Assembly: GCA_009767595.1 (NCBI GenBank)
Contig: VSDK01013934.1
Coordinates: 165,267 to 229,266, forward strand
Origin: Symbiodinium kawagutii
Taxonomy: Eukaryota; Sar; Dinophyceae; Suessiales; Symbiodiniaceae
Length of the DNA: 64,000 bases
Reading direction: 5' to 3'
Both the position numbers and the translations under genes were made by a program. The notes beneath the pieces are model-generated. The model did no database searches. It saw only the letters and a list, made by a program, of their open reading frames with translations, and was not told the origin of the DNA. Shown piece by piece: positions 1-11,519 of the stretch. The stretch's first letter is position 1. Each line of letters starts with the position of its first letter.

Positions 1-686
1 GAACCATATTGGAATTGATTTTGAGATTCACTGCATGAAACCCTCATTGAAACTCGCGGCATTCAACCGTCAACCTCACATGGGAATTCTCGAAATTGGG
101 AACCCCATAATATATGGTTGGTCTATTTTTGAAAATTGTTAATAAAAAGGATGATTTGGGGGGTCCCCTAGCCTAAGAACTCCCCACATAGTCGCTGGCA
201 CATGGGCAGGTCTACGCGAGAATGGTCATCAAAGGCAAGCCAGCACCAAGAGCGGTCAAAGATTAGAGGTTGGACTGTGAGCAGATCCACAGTTAGTTAC
301 CTCCCTTATATAGGTGTCGGTGTTTAGCCACGGTTACAACCCCATCTGCACATCCAAGAAATCTGCCCTTGACGAAGGGCCACAAACTGAACCCCTGGTG
401 ACCTCTGAAGAAACAAAGACTACAGCGTTGCTGGGATCTTCGCAGTGATCCACAGTGTTATCCAACTCATTTTGATTGCTGGTTGCTGGCTCAACCGGGT
501 GCAAAATTATCCGCCAGTAGTTTCATGACATTCCAATCATCCTGCTTTTTTTTGCCAGGGCATCCAGAGGCTTTGCCCGTCATGTGAGAAACTGAAACGT
601 CAGGTGCATGTCTAAATGGTCCTCATCCAAAGCTTTGCTAGGGTTGAGGCGTCACAAATTCCACAAAGGGAAAGCAATGAGTCACA
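1..686. other. No gene seen; diffuse repeat remnants
   Basis: No reading frame here looks coding. Positions 110-180 carry a decayed family-B-like piece (a GGGGTCCCC end). Positions 544-585 contain a TTTTTTTTGCCAGGGC stretch that recurs at 41873-41905, so it belongs to a low-copy dispersed repeat. Confidence 0.4.
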
Positions 687-1422
687 TTAAGACGCTTCAA
701 GCGGCTTGGCACAAGTCAGCGTGAGCCATTCCTCCAAGAAAAAGAGGTGTGCCCTTGCCCGAAACACTTGGATGACGAGGTGTTTTTGCCTAGACTTAGC
801 CACTTCTTCGAAGATCTGTTCACCTACTTGGTTCAGAACGAAGTCGCGTGTGTCTTGAGCAACGGCCTGGAGCTGCTGGACTTGGTGGCGGATCGCTGCC
901 CTTAGGTGTTCTTCCTGGCATTCCTGAGCCAGGAGGTCTTGAAAGTCAAGCGGTGGCTGGGCAGGCGTAGCATCACGAGGTGACGGTAGCATCTCCTCCA
1001 TCAACCTGGCATCGCACTCATGGGGCTGACGATCATCATCGTGTGGGTCAACTGGATGAATGGACTTTCTTTTGGGTCTTCGCTGTCTTGCCTGGATTTT
1101 GGCCTCTGTAAGCCGTTCTTGATTCAACGATGGGCTCTGAGTAGCTTCAGGCGGGATTGGCGCAGGACCTTGATCGGACTCACTGAAATCTGCCTGGAGG
1201 GAGTGAACTTCGTGCAGCAGCTGCGACAGTCCCGCCGCAACATTTGCAAGATGCAACCTGCGGGCAGTCCTTCTTGCGAACCCAAGGGAAGCACACAAGC
1301 GATCCATTGCTAACACGTTCAACGCAGGACAATTTGGGGTCTCAGAACGTGACGTTCCGGCAAGTCTCGTGCCAAAGGCCTGTAGCCATTTTGCACGGCG
1401 GATAACCATACAGCAATACACT
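687..1422 (-). CDS. Terminal exon, basic coiled-coil-like C-terminus
   Basis: The reading frame runs 244 residues to a TAG/TGA-class stop at 687 and is the longest non-repetitive open frame in the window. I place the 5' edge at 1422, after the acceptor TTTCAAG, because the open frame upstream of it is repeat sequence (family B, near 1496-1530). The protein has an Ala/Arg-rich first part, a Pro/Ser-rich middle, a basic patch RQRRPKRKS that could be a nuclear localisation signal, and a Gln/Glu-rich helical stretch (HLRAAIRHQVQQLQ) suited to a coiled coil. The exon opens in phase 2, which fits the discoidin-like exon at 1849-1912 upstream. I recognise no family for this C-terminus. That it is coding is likely; that it belongs to the discoidin-like gene is inference. 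An in-frame ATG (MDRLCASLG) could instead start a separate short protein. Confidence 0.65.
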
Positions 1423-1737
1423 CTTGAAACTTCCTCAAAAAAACAATTTGGCAGTGACCCATCTGTGGGCTTGTCGAGACCTGTGAATCCATATGGTGGT
1501 TTCTTAAAATAGGGGTACCTCCAAATCATCGATGCTTAATAAATTACTTAACACTTCTCGACTGAACTTTGGGACTTCCCCCTCACGTCGACTTCTCCCA
1601 ATATCTATGCGTTTCTAAAGTCACAGGGGTGGCCCCAATCATCCAAGGTTAGCCCTGCATAACGGTAACCGACCATTCTTGTTGGTATATTCCACATTAT
1701 GGCTAATTTAATCCGTTGTTGATAAGCAATGTAAACC

Positions 1738-1800
1738 ATTGTTCTACCATTTGCTGAGGGCACTCTTGGTAGCCAACGTTAACCCCTAACAAACCATCCA
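1738..1800. repeat. Family G fragment
   Basis: Carries the family-G end (CTACCATTTG then CACTCTTGGTAGC), also found at 14585, 27250, 32555, 38090, 50463 and 60588. It is truncated here. Confidence 0.5.
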
Positions 1801-1848
1801 CAACTTTGGGGCCCACGCGTGGCTTGAGGAACCCCGGCATCGGGACAC

Positions 1849-1912
1849 CTGATCCAAGAGACTCCATCCACGGAACCTTCCACCACCCACGAGACGGGAT
1901 CGCACTCCGCAC
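1849..1912 (-). CDS. Discoidin (F5/8 type C)-like internal exon
   Basis: A 64-bp exon between acceptor TTGGGATCAG and donor CAG|GTGTCC. It reads AECDPVSWVVEGSVDGVSW. The DPVSW...EGS.DG..W arrangement is the signature of the F5/8C-like carbohydrate-binding fold as found in many protist proteins. It enters in phase 1 and leaves in phase 2, matching the exon ending at 3243 and the terminal exon starting at 1422. The same TTGG(G)ATCAGGTG string flanks both ends of the exon, which is odd and could reflect intron-insertion duplications. The domain call is firm; the exact edges are less so. Confidence 0.65.
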
Positions 1913-2625
1913 CTGATCCCAAGTGAACACCGAGTTTCAAGTGGTGAAAAACGAGCAAAAACCGAGCTATCTCATGAATCAATATCCCTTGTGAGAGATT
2001 TCATGAACGATTTGATGTGATTTTATGTGACTTGAAACAATTTTCATCTTTTCTCTCTCTCCATCGATATTTTGCATGTCTCATTATTGATCAATTCAAT
2101 CCCAACAGTACGCAAAAAGCCATACACAAACATCCAAACTATTTTGTCCTAGTTACTGGCTACTGCATGCATCACATCTAGCAAGTGAAAACCCACCATG
2201 TGTTGAGTGGTCTTGAATGATCTTGATCATTGTATAATCTGCAGCAGAAAATGCTTCCTGCAAATTCTGAGACAAATAGTTTTCTCGTTGTTGGTGAGAG
2301 AAGCTTGGATTTGAACACATGGTGAGGGTCAAAGCTTGAAACGCTCCAGATCGGATGTCTGAAGGAGAACTGTTTGACTGTTCCGTCACCCTAATGTTGG
2401 TTTCTGATCAGTGTAACCCACCCTAAAGTAATGAAAATAGATGAAACCAACAGGTAGAAGTAGATACTAATCAGAAACCAACATTACTATCCTGCATCAA
2501 ATGGTGGTGATCAACCTAGGCCTTGAAGAACAAGGCAATGGTCGCTGCATGATTAGGGGACCATGTTCACAGTAGCTCCAACGAACGCCCGCTGCGACAG
2601 CTGTTGCCTGAAAGCTGGACAAAAC

Positions 2626-2752
2626 CTGCAGAGTGGTACCCCACAGTTAGTTAACTCAGCGGATATAACTAGGGCAACTACCGGTTTGACAAGATGTGAC
2701 TGTACTGAACGGTGGGTTCGTAAACAAACCTATGCCAAGGGGGGTACCGCTC
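2626..2752. mobile_element. Family E (subtype 2) TIR element
   Basis: Ends are CAGAGTGGTACCCC and its inverse GGGGGTACCGCTCT. Related copies lie at 36015-36192 and 38611-38944, with single ends near 62550. The interior shares ACTAGGGCAACTACC with other family-E copies. The ends place GTACCCC and CTAG/GTAAG where a donor and acceptor would be. Confidence 0.6.
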
Positions 2753-2919
2753 TAGTATGTACTTGGCACAGCATTCACTCCCCAATGGAGAATCACCTAA
2801 GATACCTAAGGGAGCTCTGCGGGCTTTTATACATCTACAGCACGAAATGCGGACAACAAATGTGTGCACACATCTAGCCTTGACAATGACAAAAACAACC
2901 ATTCTGGAAACAAACAAGT

Positions 2920-3016
2920 CCCTATGCTTCCAGTTACCATGAAGCAGCAGCCAACCCCAGTTACAACAATGGAACCAGAACTTGTTACTATAAATCACGG
3001 TAACTGGAAGGGCACC
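2920..3016. mobile_element. Family C palindromic element, divergent copy
   Basis: Ends CTTCCAGTTACC and GGTAACTGGAAG form an inverted repeat, as in the better copies at 11520, 28180, 41381 and 52653. Confidence 0.55.
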
Positions 3017-3058
3017 TACTATTTCACAGCTGGGGAGGGAAGTTGCGAACAATCTAAA

Positions 3059-3153
3059 CTGGTTGGTGGTTTCACCCTTCACGAAAAATATTAGTCAACC
3101 AACCATTTATTCATAGTTACTCGGGAAAAAATGTCAATCAAAGCACCAACCAG
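3059..3153. mobile_element. Family A TIR element
   Basis: Left end CTGGTTGGTGGTT, core GAAAAATATTAGTCAACCAA and right end CACCAACCAG follow the family-A consensus. Confidence 0.6.
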
Positions 3154-3242
3154 TAAATTACTCAAGTTGCTGGTTGAGTCATGGTTAGTCGCACCTTTCA
3201 GATCCCCAGGCACCAACCATCACCAACCATCACCCACCGTAC

Positions 3243-3319
3243 CGGTGCCGCCTTCGGTCCGATGTGTGACCAGCTGATATCCAGTGACCAGCTCGGGTCC
3301 CTCGCGAATCTCCACGAAC
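3243..3319 (-). CDS. Discoidin (F5/8 type C)-like internal exon
   Basis: Reads FVEIREGPELVTGYQLVTH and ends at donor ACCG|GTACGG in phase 1. Joined to the exon at 1912 it gives ..LVTHRTEGGTG/AECDPVSW.., the usual order of the F5/8C-like domain, in which a Y.LVT strand precedes DPVSW. The acceptor GCCGAG at 3320 is my best choice. A second frame on the same strand is open across 3320-3420 (KVFKAEAKGTLG, rich in G/C third positions), so either the exon starts further upstream or another exon lies there. The neighbouring DNA up to 3420 is a marked GC island. Confidence rests on the domain match and the phase match. Confidence 0.5.
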
Positions 3320-3798
3320 CTCGGCCATGACGCGGGCCCCCGGGATGGGGGTCGCATCCATGGCTACCGGGGGGGGCCCCAAGGTGCCCTTAGCCTCGGC
3401 TTTGAAGACCTTGGCTGTGTAGTTAAAAAGCTTTAGACACCATGGTTTTTTTGATTTGGTGCTGTTGGTGGTCTGTCACGGTCCCATGGAACATAGGTTT
3501 TTGGGGGGCAGGATGAATGATAGGAGGATTAAAACAAAAAACGGTGCTGGGAATATCTGGGTGAATGATTAATGGCGTTGAGTGGTGGTTGTGCTTATAA
3601 ATCATCTGGCAAAAAGCGGTTTAATTTATTGATTTCAATGGTGGTTAATTGATGCTTGAATTTGTTAAATGATGGTAAATTGACGGTTGCTGATGGTGAC
3701 TTGGTGATTTTTGCTCATTTGGGCGATTGATGCTTCCAGCCGCTCGCAAATGCGCCATAGGTTCCACGAGCGATTTTTTACCTGGCAAGCTATAGGGC

Positions 3799-3910
3799 TG
3801 TGGGTCAAAACCCCGTACCCCTGGTTCCCCTATCATTTACCATTGTTTCCCTTATCATTGTTGGTCATTGTCCCCCACTATTGGTTGGTTAATATTGACC
3901 CATAGCCATA
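3799..3910 (+). mobile_element. Family F element
   Basis: Starts TGGGTCAAAACCCCGTACCC and ends TTGACCCATAGCCATA. Nearly the same element is at 51885-51995 (same orientation), 49299-49418 (inverted) and, more decayed, 26740-26868 (inverted). Confidence 0.7.
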
Positions 3911-4293
3911 GCAGCTTCCCATGAAAGCCAGTCGTGGGATGAAGGTTCGTGTCCCAAAAGGATCAGCATCAACCAGCACCGAGCGGATCTGCGCCCAGCA
4001 ACCAGTAGTTGGCTTCATGTCTTTGGTCCACCAAGGAGCGGTGAATGGGCGCACCACATCCTGGGTAGTGAGGACCCGCCAGGGTCAACCCTATGGTTGG
4101 GCTTTAACGAGGGCTTCGTTGCATGGGATAATGGCGAATGATCATCAATGGCTGGTTATTAAGCTGGTTAATGGCAATTACTGGTGATTGATAAGCGGGT
4201 TAAATGCGCTGATCATACTTGCTGATAGTGGTTCACACCTGGCTAGCAAGCCGGTGAATGGTGATTGCTGCTCGTTCCCGAGCTGGTGAATAA

Positions 4294-4396
4294 CTGTTTG
4301 GTGCTTGAACCACCCAAACGAAAAAACAATCAACCAACCAACCATTCGTGAATACTAGAGAAAATGAAAAAACACCTGCTAAACACCACCAGCCAA
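4294..4396. mobile_element. Family A TIR element
   Basis: Has GTTTGGTGCTTGAACCACC at the left, a CAATCAACCAACC core and ACACCACCAGCCA at the right. Confidence 0.55.
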
Positions 4397-4479
4397 AGAA
4401 AAACCCAATGAGCTCATCATAGTCTTGTTACTGTCAACGATGGGTTGATGACCATGACTGCTGGCGCAGCCTGGGATGC

Positions 4480-5010
4480 CTGGACGAGGTATCCCACAGC
4501 GATAGGACGCCGCCCATCCTATCGCAGCGAGCTCGGTTGATGTCGTCAGTGCTTCCAGGCGAAAGTGGTCAGTGGATATCGTTCGACCAGCTGCTGGGTT
4601 CACTGCCATTGCAGCGGTGACAGTGGACACTGATCCCTACTTCCAACGATGGGCCTTCTAGCAGAAGGAACCTGGCCAGCTAAACCGTGAACCGAGCTGG
4701 TGCCCATAGATACCCACACCTAGCTGGCCAGGTTCGATACCAATAGATACCCATGAACCCTGTGTAAGAGCCCATAGATACCCATAGCGATCCACTACCA
4801 TGTACAGCTGGTGTGGCCTCCAGGCATCGCCGTCACGAGTTGCACTCACCACTGGCACCGCCGGTTTCACCCCAGGTTCGGTTCAGCAACACCACGCTGT
4901 CCAGCTGAAAGTTTTCGGGATCTGCGGCACCTGCGTTTCGAGGGTCATGACTTGGCATGGCACAACTGATGCTGTTGGATCCATGACTCGCAGTTTCTCG
5001 AACTAGGAAA
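4480..5010 (-). other. GC-rich candidate coding islands
   Basis: Two islands (about 4480-4640 and 4830-5005) are GC-rich and open on the minus strand. The first reads TDHFRLEALTTSTELAA; the second reads AADPENFQLDSVVLLNRTWG up to a GTGAAA donor, then VSATRDGDAWRPHQLYM. They lie where the missing middle of the discoidin-like domain (between 5967 and 3319) should be. I cannot fix frames or edges, and the plus strand is also partly open. Confidence 0.3.
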
Positions 5011-5361
5011 GCACTAGTTAACGGTTGCTTTATGATCGTAAACGCTTGAGATGGAAAGGTGATTTGGCGGATCCCCAATTCTAAGAAACACCCATGGAGT
5101 GGCTTAACAAAGGCCAATGATTCATCAAAATCGATCATCTGCAATGGCTTCTAGTGGAAAAAACATCAACGACGCATGTAATTTGATGTAGGATCCAAAA
5201 TAATCAGCCAACCATTTATTTTGGTATAGATCACCCGCTATAAATGTCCAGCGCATTCCAGTGCTAAGACACATTGCACACATAGAGTCAGAAATGACCA
5301 TTATCACCGCCTATTCAGCAGGTAAAGTGGCGGTGGTTTACTAAGAGCTGGATGTATCATA

Positions 5362-5487
5362 ACGTGATTTGCCATGGTTTCTCTTCCAATGATTGACATT
5401 GTTTTAGGTACTTTCATGCTTCAGGACGTGATTTCCCATGGTCTCCCTTCCAATGATTGACATTTTTCGAGGTACTATCATGCTTCT
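5362..5487 (+). repeat. Two-copy tandem repeat, unit about 63 bp
   Basis: ACGTGATTTGCCATGGTTTC at 5362 recurs as ACGTGATTTCCCATGGTCTC at 5425, followed by matching TTCCAATGATTGACATT and TACTTTCATGCTTC segments. Confidence 0.75.
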
Positions 5488-5966
5488 GCCCTTCCCGCTG
5501 TGCAACACGGAATTTGGCCGGACACCAAAAACTGACACCGATAGCTTTGTTCAACCCCCTTGTCAAGCAAGGCCAGCGTCTGCTTTATTTGAGGCCGTGG
5601 GTGCTTAATTAACCAGCTTATCATTCTGGGTGATTTGATTTATTTCTGAGGTCGTCCCTCAGTTCTACTATTTCCAGAATGGAAACCATATATGAATCAA
5701 CCAACCCATGCATGCTTCTTCACCAAGACTATCTGCGGTTGGGGTGTTTGGGGGTTGGAGTGCCGAAACCTTGGGACAACCATCAGCTGGTCCCGTGGCC
5801 AGCCATGATTGAATGCCAAAATCTGCAGCATCCACGGCTACCGAGCTGGTGACACCAACTTCTCTAACCAGCTCAGTAGCAACCATATATCTAATGTCTA
5901 TCCAGAGCTGGTTAGAGAAGTTGGTTTAATGATGTTTAATGTCTATCTCTAACTTCTCAAAGCTAC

Positions 5967-6060
5967 AAAGATCTGCCCAGAGGCCAACTCCAACTGGTTC
6001 TCGTAGCTTGCACTTCCGGCACCTCGGATCTTGTTGATGGTGAAGCGGACCACCTTGAAC
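5967..6060 (-). CDS. Discoidin (F5/8 type C)-like internal exon
   Basis: A 94-bp exon between acceptor GGGCCAG and donor TTT|GTAGCT. It reads FKVVRFTINKIRG and then NQLELASGQIF. A (V/Y)RFT..K.R strand followed by QL.LA/SE.. is the opening part of the F5/8C-like domain, which is completed by the exons at 3243-3319 and 1849-1912 lower on the same strand. It leaves in phase 0, so at least one further exon must precede the 3319 exon. The upstream residues HLWAR are also open, so the exon could begin earlier. The family is clear; cellular role and ligand are unknown. Confidence 0.6.
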
Positions 6061-6635
6061 CTGGCCCACAGGTGTTGCTTCCGGAAGCCGCGGGAGTTGG
6101 TGGTTTGAGACGTGAAGGTCATGGCTTGATGATGGTTTTTGGTAGCTGATGAAGCTGCAATGATGGTGTGATACAATGATGGTTGATGATGCCTGGGGTT
6201 CGATCATGATCTGGCTGTTCATTAGGTAGTATCCGTCATGCCATGATCGATCACAAAAGATGGCAAGCAGCACTCACAAACAACGACTGCAAATAGCAAT
6301 AAGTTGGCTAATAGACCATTCATCAATAAGTGAGAGCGACAAAACACCAGCATCCCGCCATATCCCGGCAATTGTACATCACCAACAATTCAGCCGCGTA
6401 GTGAAACCAAACTTGGTGTGAATCAGTATCGCTGGTGCTTCCCAAAAATCCTTGTGGCACAATTTGGCCACAATTTCATGTTTGGCGATGATGTTGAACA
6501 AATGCTAAATCATCGTTAACATGGTTACTGAACAAATCATTCATGGATAAATCACAATGTCAGCCTATCAATACTAATCCCTCCGAAATAATAACTCTAT
6601 ATAAGGTTATTCAAGGGGATATGAAAGAAGGAGGG

Positions 6636-6731
6636 TTGTTATCTATAGGTACCCTTAGCCCCCAAAATCATCATTTTTAAAGGTTATGACCCATATTTTG
6701 GAGGGTAGAAACCCACCTTTTTGAGGGTTTT
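6636..6731. repeat. Family K-like segment abutting family E
   Basis: Shares GCCCCCAAAATCATCATTTT and AAAGGTTAT with the inverted-repeat element at 40190-40310. It runs straight into the family-E copy that starts at 6732. Confidence 0.5.
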
Positions 6732-6852
6732 CAAGGTGGGCCCCCTTAGTTGGCTAACTTGGGCTATAACTAGGGTAAGTACCAGTTATAGTAGTTATAA
6801 CTACAGTTAAATGGCTTATTAATCAACTTATAACTAGGGGGGCCCACCTTGT
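6732..6852. mobile_element. Family E (subtype 1) TIR element
   Basis: Perfectly mirrored ends: CAAGGTGGGCCCCC at the left and GGGGGCCCACCTTG at the right. The interior has AACTAGGGTAAGTACCAGTT. Related copies are at 17164-17382, 33117-33245, 37427-37560 and 53868-53952. Confidence 0.7.
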
Positions 6853-7138
6853 TGGGGGCTCATGGTAAACCTTACAATGAAAACCGTTGCTCATCCCAGT
6901 AACGCCAGGACCCCCACAAACCCCCGAAAATCGCCTGGGATTTCCCTGTGTGGCCACGCGGTGTACGACGTCCGTCAAGGGGAAACCAAGCATCAGACCA
7001 CCGGCCTTGGCGACGGCAAGCATGCTCAGATCCACCTGAAAGTTAAAGGTTTCCTGGATGTCTCCACTGCTTTTTCGTGGTAAAATGGTGAATGAATCTC
7101 AAGTCTTATTTTATAGGTGTGATTCAAATAAACCAAAA

Positions 7139-7260
7139 ATATATATATATATATAGAGAGAGAGAAAAAATCATGCATATATAAATACATTTATCTATTT
7201 ATATATTCATATACTTGTTTGTATATCTATCTACTTAAAAATACCTGGTCGGTGGCTATA
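7139..7260. repeat. TA/GA-rich microsatellite block
   Basis: An ATATAT run followed by GAGAGAGAG and AT-rich low-complexity sequence. No gene is visible from 7086 to 7790. Confidence 0.6.
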
Positions 7261-7793
7261 GGTCATCGAAATAATATTAGGTAACCAAAACAACCATTCC
7301 AAATACTAAATCTATTAAAACCATCAGCTATTTATTCTTGACCAATGTGGCTTAAGAATATCAAATGGCTGCCAGCACCGTCAAGTTACCGACTGAAAGT
7401 CCAACCATGTGTTTGGCATGTTCAGGGTCGGAAATGAACATCTGAGAAAATTGCATGCATTTAGAAGGAGAATGCAATAATTACAACTAACTACCAATGA
7501 CAGGAAGCGTAGATTCAAAACAGTATACAAACGGCCACCCCGAGGCAACCCAACCCTGAGCCAAGCTGCCAACCAGGTTCGCAAGGGGACATCGCAAACA
7601 AAGTACCTTGGCAAACGCCAACCTTCCCAGGACGTTCAGCTGTCGCATCTCACGAAGTTTGCTCCCGGATGGGACAATCAAAACAAATGGGTGATGAACG
7701 AAACCTGGTTGGTGGTTGAACCACCCATGGTTAATAACGGATTAATAATAGTTATATATGGTAATAATATGTAATAATGGTTGATTATGATAA

Positions 7794-7895
7794 CTGGTTG
7801 GTGGTTGAACCACCCCTATGAAAAATAGGCTTATCAACCAACCAATTGTTAATGAATACTAGGGAAGATCAAACATGTTCGAAACCACCAGCCAG
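7794..7895. mobile_element. Family A TIR element, good copy
   Basis: CTGGTTGGTGGTTGAACCAC at the left, GAAACCACCAGCCAG at the right, and CTTATCAACCAACC in the core. A second left end without a partner lies at 7707-7730. Confidence 0.75.
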
Positions 7896-8159
7896 AAACT
7901 GGATTGGACCGTCACTACTACCATCTAGTATCACTTGGTCACTCCTGCTAGCTCGCCCCCTCCCAACCACCCGCTAGACTATGAAGTGCTGTGAAGAAAG
8001 ATGCTGCAGCATCCAGGATGGTTCCAATTTAACTGAGAAGGATCTGGCCCTAGGGAAGCACAAAGAGACCGACATAGCGGTCGCTTGGGTGTGAAGGGAC
8101 GGCATTGCGAAGGTTTAAACATCATATTACACACAAAACGAGTACCGAATGGTGAAGAA

Positions 8160-8790
8160 CTTGACACTGGGTCGGTTCGTCACTCAGGTTTTTTTGCGGG
8201 AGAACACGCTTTGCGAGCATTTCTGCGTCCTCCCTTTGCCGCAGACCTGTCTTGACAAAGCGTGGGGGGCCACCATTGCAGCAGAACTCTTGCACATGTT
8301 CGGGGAAGGCAAGTCAGAACTGCTTGGTTGACTGAAACCCGTCTGTGGTCGCGTTTCCTCAATGAGGGTTGCCGCTGTCTGGGGAGAAGATTAGGTGGTC
8401 TGCTGGACCGTGGCAAACTTCTGCTGAAACTCCCAGCTGGGGCAAAGGAAACTATCATCTCCACCGCCTTCTCAACGGCAAAACCTTCCACCCTGCTTCT
8501 GTGATGACGACTTGAAAGGTTTGCCTTCTTATCTCGGGAGGAGCAGCATGGCCCCACACATCGCTAACCGTAGGCGATTGGTGATGCCAGTTTGGGTTGC
8601 TCTTTAAGTGAAAAGCTTCAAAGGCAGATTTGTGAGGAGCCTTCCTGGCATCTGACGCCAAACTAGGGAGAGTGGCCCAAAGGAATTGAATCGCTGCCTC
8701 CCTTCCACACTGTTTTGAACGCCGAATGCAGTCCCATAGGCCATATGCCTGAGGACAGTCTCTCAAGGTCCCTGGCTCAACCGACCGCAT
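8160..8790 (-). other. GC-rich island, possible exon(s), strand unclear
   Basis: Several frames are open on both strands. On the minus strand the better stretches read LASDARKAPHKSAFEAFHLK and FAVEKAVEMIVSFAPAGSFS. On the plus strand VKNLTLGRFVTQVFLRENT is open. The local GC content and acceptor-like tracts suggest coding, but I cannot choose frame or family. Confidence 0.25.
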
Positions 8791-9537
8791 GCGACCGCAC
8801 GATCACAAACTATACGTGTCAACATGCAAAGCCAGAAAGTCTCTTAGCCAAACAGCTGTAGCCACTGAAAAAAGACAGGGTTGACTGGGAAGTGTGTTAA
8901 TTGTGTTCAGCAACGGATCACAGCCTGCAAGTTGGACTTTCATTGTGGCAAGGGTTTTCAGATTGGAACTTCCTCATCCTGCACATTGCCAGCATGTTTC
9001 GAGATGTTTCAAGCACATGCTCAGGTCGCTGAGGACCACAAATGATTGCGACAGGACCCAACCATGCAGAAAAAAACATGTTCATGATGCATAAAAGTCA
9101 TAACAAGGATTGCGGTGGTCAGGTGTTGGAACCAAACAAACCAACCGGCCAACCATCAACAAACCAACATTCTATAGCCATGCTCACGCATTATGTCAGT
9201 TACATCCTTAAGCTATTACGGACAACTACCAGCGTACAACAATAGTATCACTAAGAACCAGTGTGATGCCCCTGGTTACTTCCCGTTGTGTTCCCGATGA
9301 TGGTTGGTTCTTGGCCCTCATGAACCACCATGAATCTAGCCAAGCAGCAAGCTATGGAGAAGGACTCCTGCGGAGATCAGGTCGGACCAGTAGAAGACTC
9401 CTGGCTGCGTAGCAACATTTCTGACCTGTCAGTCTTTTGTTGGGATCCCAAAACCCTTATTCCATATGTCCTACTGCATGATCTTTTTTTTTGCACATTT
9501 GGTATTGTATACGCTGTGTGTGCACAAATATCTGTAG

Positions 9538-9592
9538 AGGTAGATAGATAGATGGATGGATGGATAGATGGATGGATAGATAGATAGATCTA
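9538..9592. repeat. GATA/GATG microsatellite
   Basis: An uninterrupted run of AGAT and GATG tetranucleotides. I see no supportable gene between 8800 and 11500. Confidence 0.85.
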
Positions 9593-11519
9593 CATATATG
9601 GCTCACCTAAGCTTGAACCATGTTGGAGGCATGTGACCCTTGAAATCTTGGGGACAAAACGCAGGATCCACAGGTCGCATGCCCTTGGCCCAACTACAGC
9701 TCGATCTCCAAAATTTGCCCTGAAAAGCCTGGGGTTTCATCTCCAAATAAAGGGGGTTTGTATATATGGATCCGTTATGACCCATCATTGAATGATTTGA
9801 TGATATTGATGGATGTCTTGGAATTCTGCCAGTCAACGATCTACCCAAATCGATCCGAGTGGCTCAAAGCGCGAGGAATGAATTTGCACCAGCCCGTCTC
9901 TTTGTTGCCTTCCTGGTCCCGCGGATGTCAGGAACCCCGGGTCCAACCGACATGTGAAATCTACGTGTTTCATGGATCATGGCACTCACCGTAGGTGATG
10001 CCCCGCAAGTTGCTTTAAACTCACCTCCTGACCAAGAAGACCCCAAACATCTCCAACCCTCCTCTGCCAATCCCCCCTCCGTTTTCCAATGGCTGTGAAA
10101 AGGCAAGCCAATGGCGGAAGCCTGATCCTACTGTCTCCCGCTTGCTGATACATGTAGACAGTACCGCCAGCCACAGGAGCAACCAACAAACACACAATCA
10201 GCCGCGTATCAAATAGGATTCACCATGAAAAAAGGTCCGTAAAAAAGATTTAGGTACAGAATTGTCAAAACAAGGGGCGACTCTCCGTGGCTTAGGCTTT
10301 GCTAATCCAGGTTTGCAAAGAAAACCTTCGTACAGAATTACCTTAGGCCACAGTACGCCTACCACCTCCATTCAGCATCAATCCGATCACGGGCCCCCCA
10401 CAACCAAAATGCAAAGGACAACATAAATGGTGCAACTATGTGCGAGCCACCCTGTGAGGTATCCAATCTGCTCCATGCCAAGCATCCTTTTCGTCACTAA
10501 AGGGGTCCACCACAGGCTGCAGAACGGACCAAATCGCCGGCAAAGCTGCTCCAACCACACCGCCGACCACTGGTAGTACTTGCATCATAGATTCCTAGGG
10601 CAAGGATGCATTCAGAATGACGGTCTGAAGCGCAAATACCGGACCATGGCCTAATGGCCTGCACAATTTTGAACCGCAAACCAACAATTTTGGCGTACCA
10701 ACATCTTTAGGACATACAATTACCGTTCATTACCCATGTCTTATAGAAACTTCTGACCCCCAACGTCACCTCACGCCAGAGCATCTTTCGGCATCGGAAG
10801 TTTCCTCACCTTCGGCACCGGCAGTTGTTGAGTCCTCAGCCAGTGAAAGCCATATCTTCCAGTGAGACTCAGTGCTATGAACACCAAACAAAATTAATCT
10901 GATGAAATCCATCATAGCCACAAATGAGGACCCTTAGCATGCTCTGAAATCCACGGTCCCCGTGGTGGAATGTATTTTCAGAAGAGTGTCATATCAGCTG
11001 TGCAACCGTTACCATTACCAAAGAATCTGAGTATAAAAATGTTCCACTACGATGGTTACAAGCCCAAGTGTCTTTGAGATTCTGTGGGTAACCCTTAAGA
11101 ATGGTTTCAGGCAGGCCAATTTGAGGACCTTTACCTGCCTCGCCGAAACCATCAGTGTATACCAAATCATGGCTGCGGCAGAATGCCTCTTTCGGTCTCT
11201 TCCCATTGCATGTCTAGGCGAAGGTTTCCGTCAACACCAACTGCATCAACTGCATGGCCATGCCTGGTGTGCATGTTCGCATTTAGCGGATGCCTATGCA
11301 TCTCTCTTCGCGTAAGTTATTTAAACTCCCCGTATCTGTGAGGGGCAAATGCACAAACGCGCCAAACAAATAAAACAATCAAATCGATTTGACTTTTCGC
11401 ACGAATCCATGCATAAAAACCTGCAACAATACAAAACCAACTATACACCCATAGGTCGACAAATAAACACATAAAACACGCAAATCAACAAATACAAGTA
11501 AAGCATAGTAAATTAAACA

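Larger units (their letters stand above)
1913..3242. other. Predicted intron packed with TIR elements
   Basis: Lies between the exons ending 3243 and starting 1912. It holds one copy each of families E (2626-2752), C (2920-3016) and A (3059-3153). A short island at 2563-2635 reads plausibly on both strands (minus: VLSSFQATAVAAGVRWSY; plus: NARCDSCCLKAGQNLQ), so an extra exon there cannot be excluded. Confidence 0.4.

Noticed and set aside
1380-1395. GTAGCCATTTTG resembles part of the dinoflagellate splice leader
   Set aside because: Only 12 bases match, it is inside a coding exon and no donor GT follows at the expected place.
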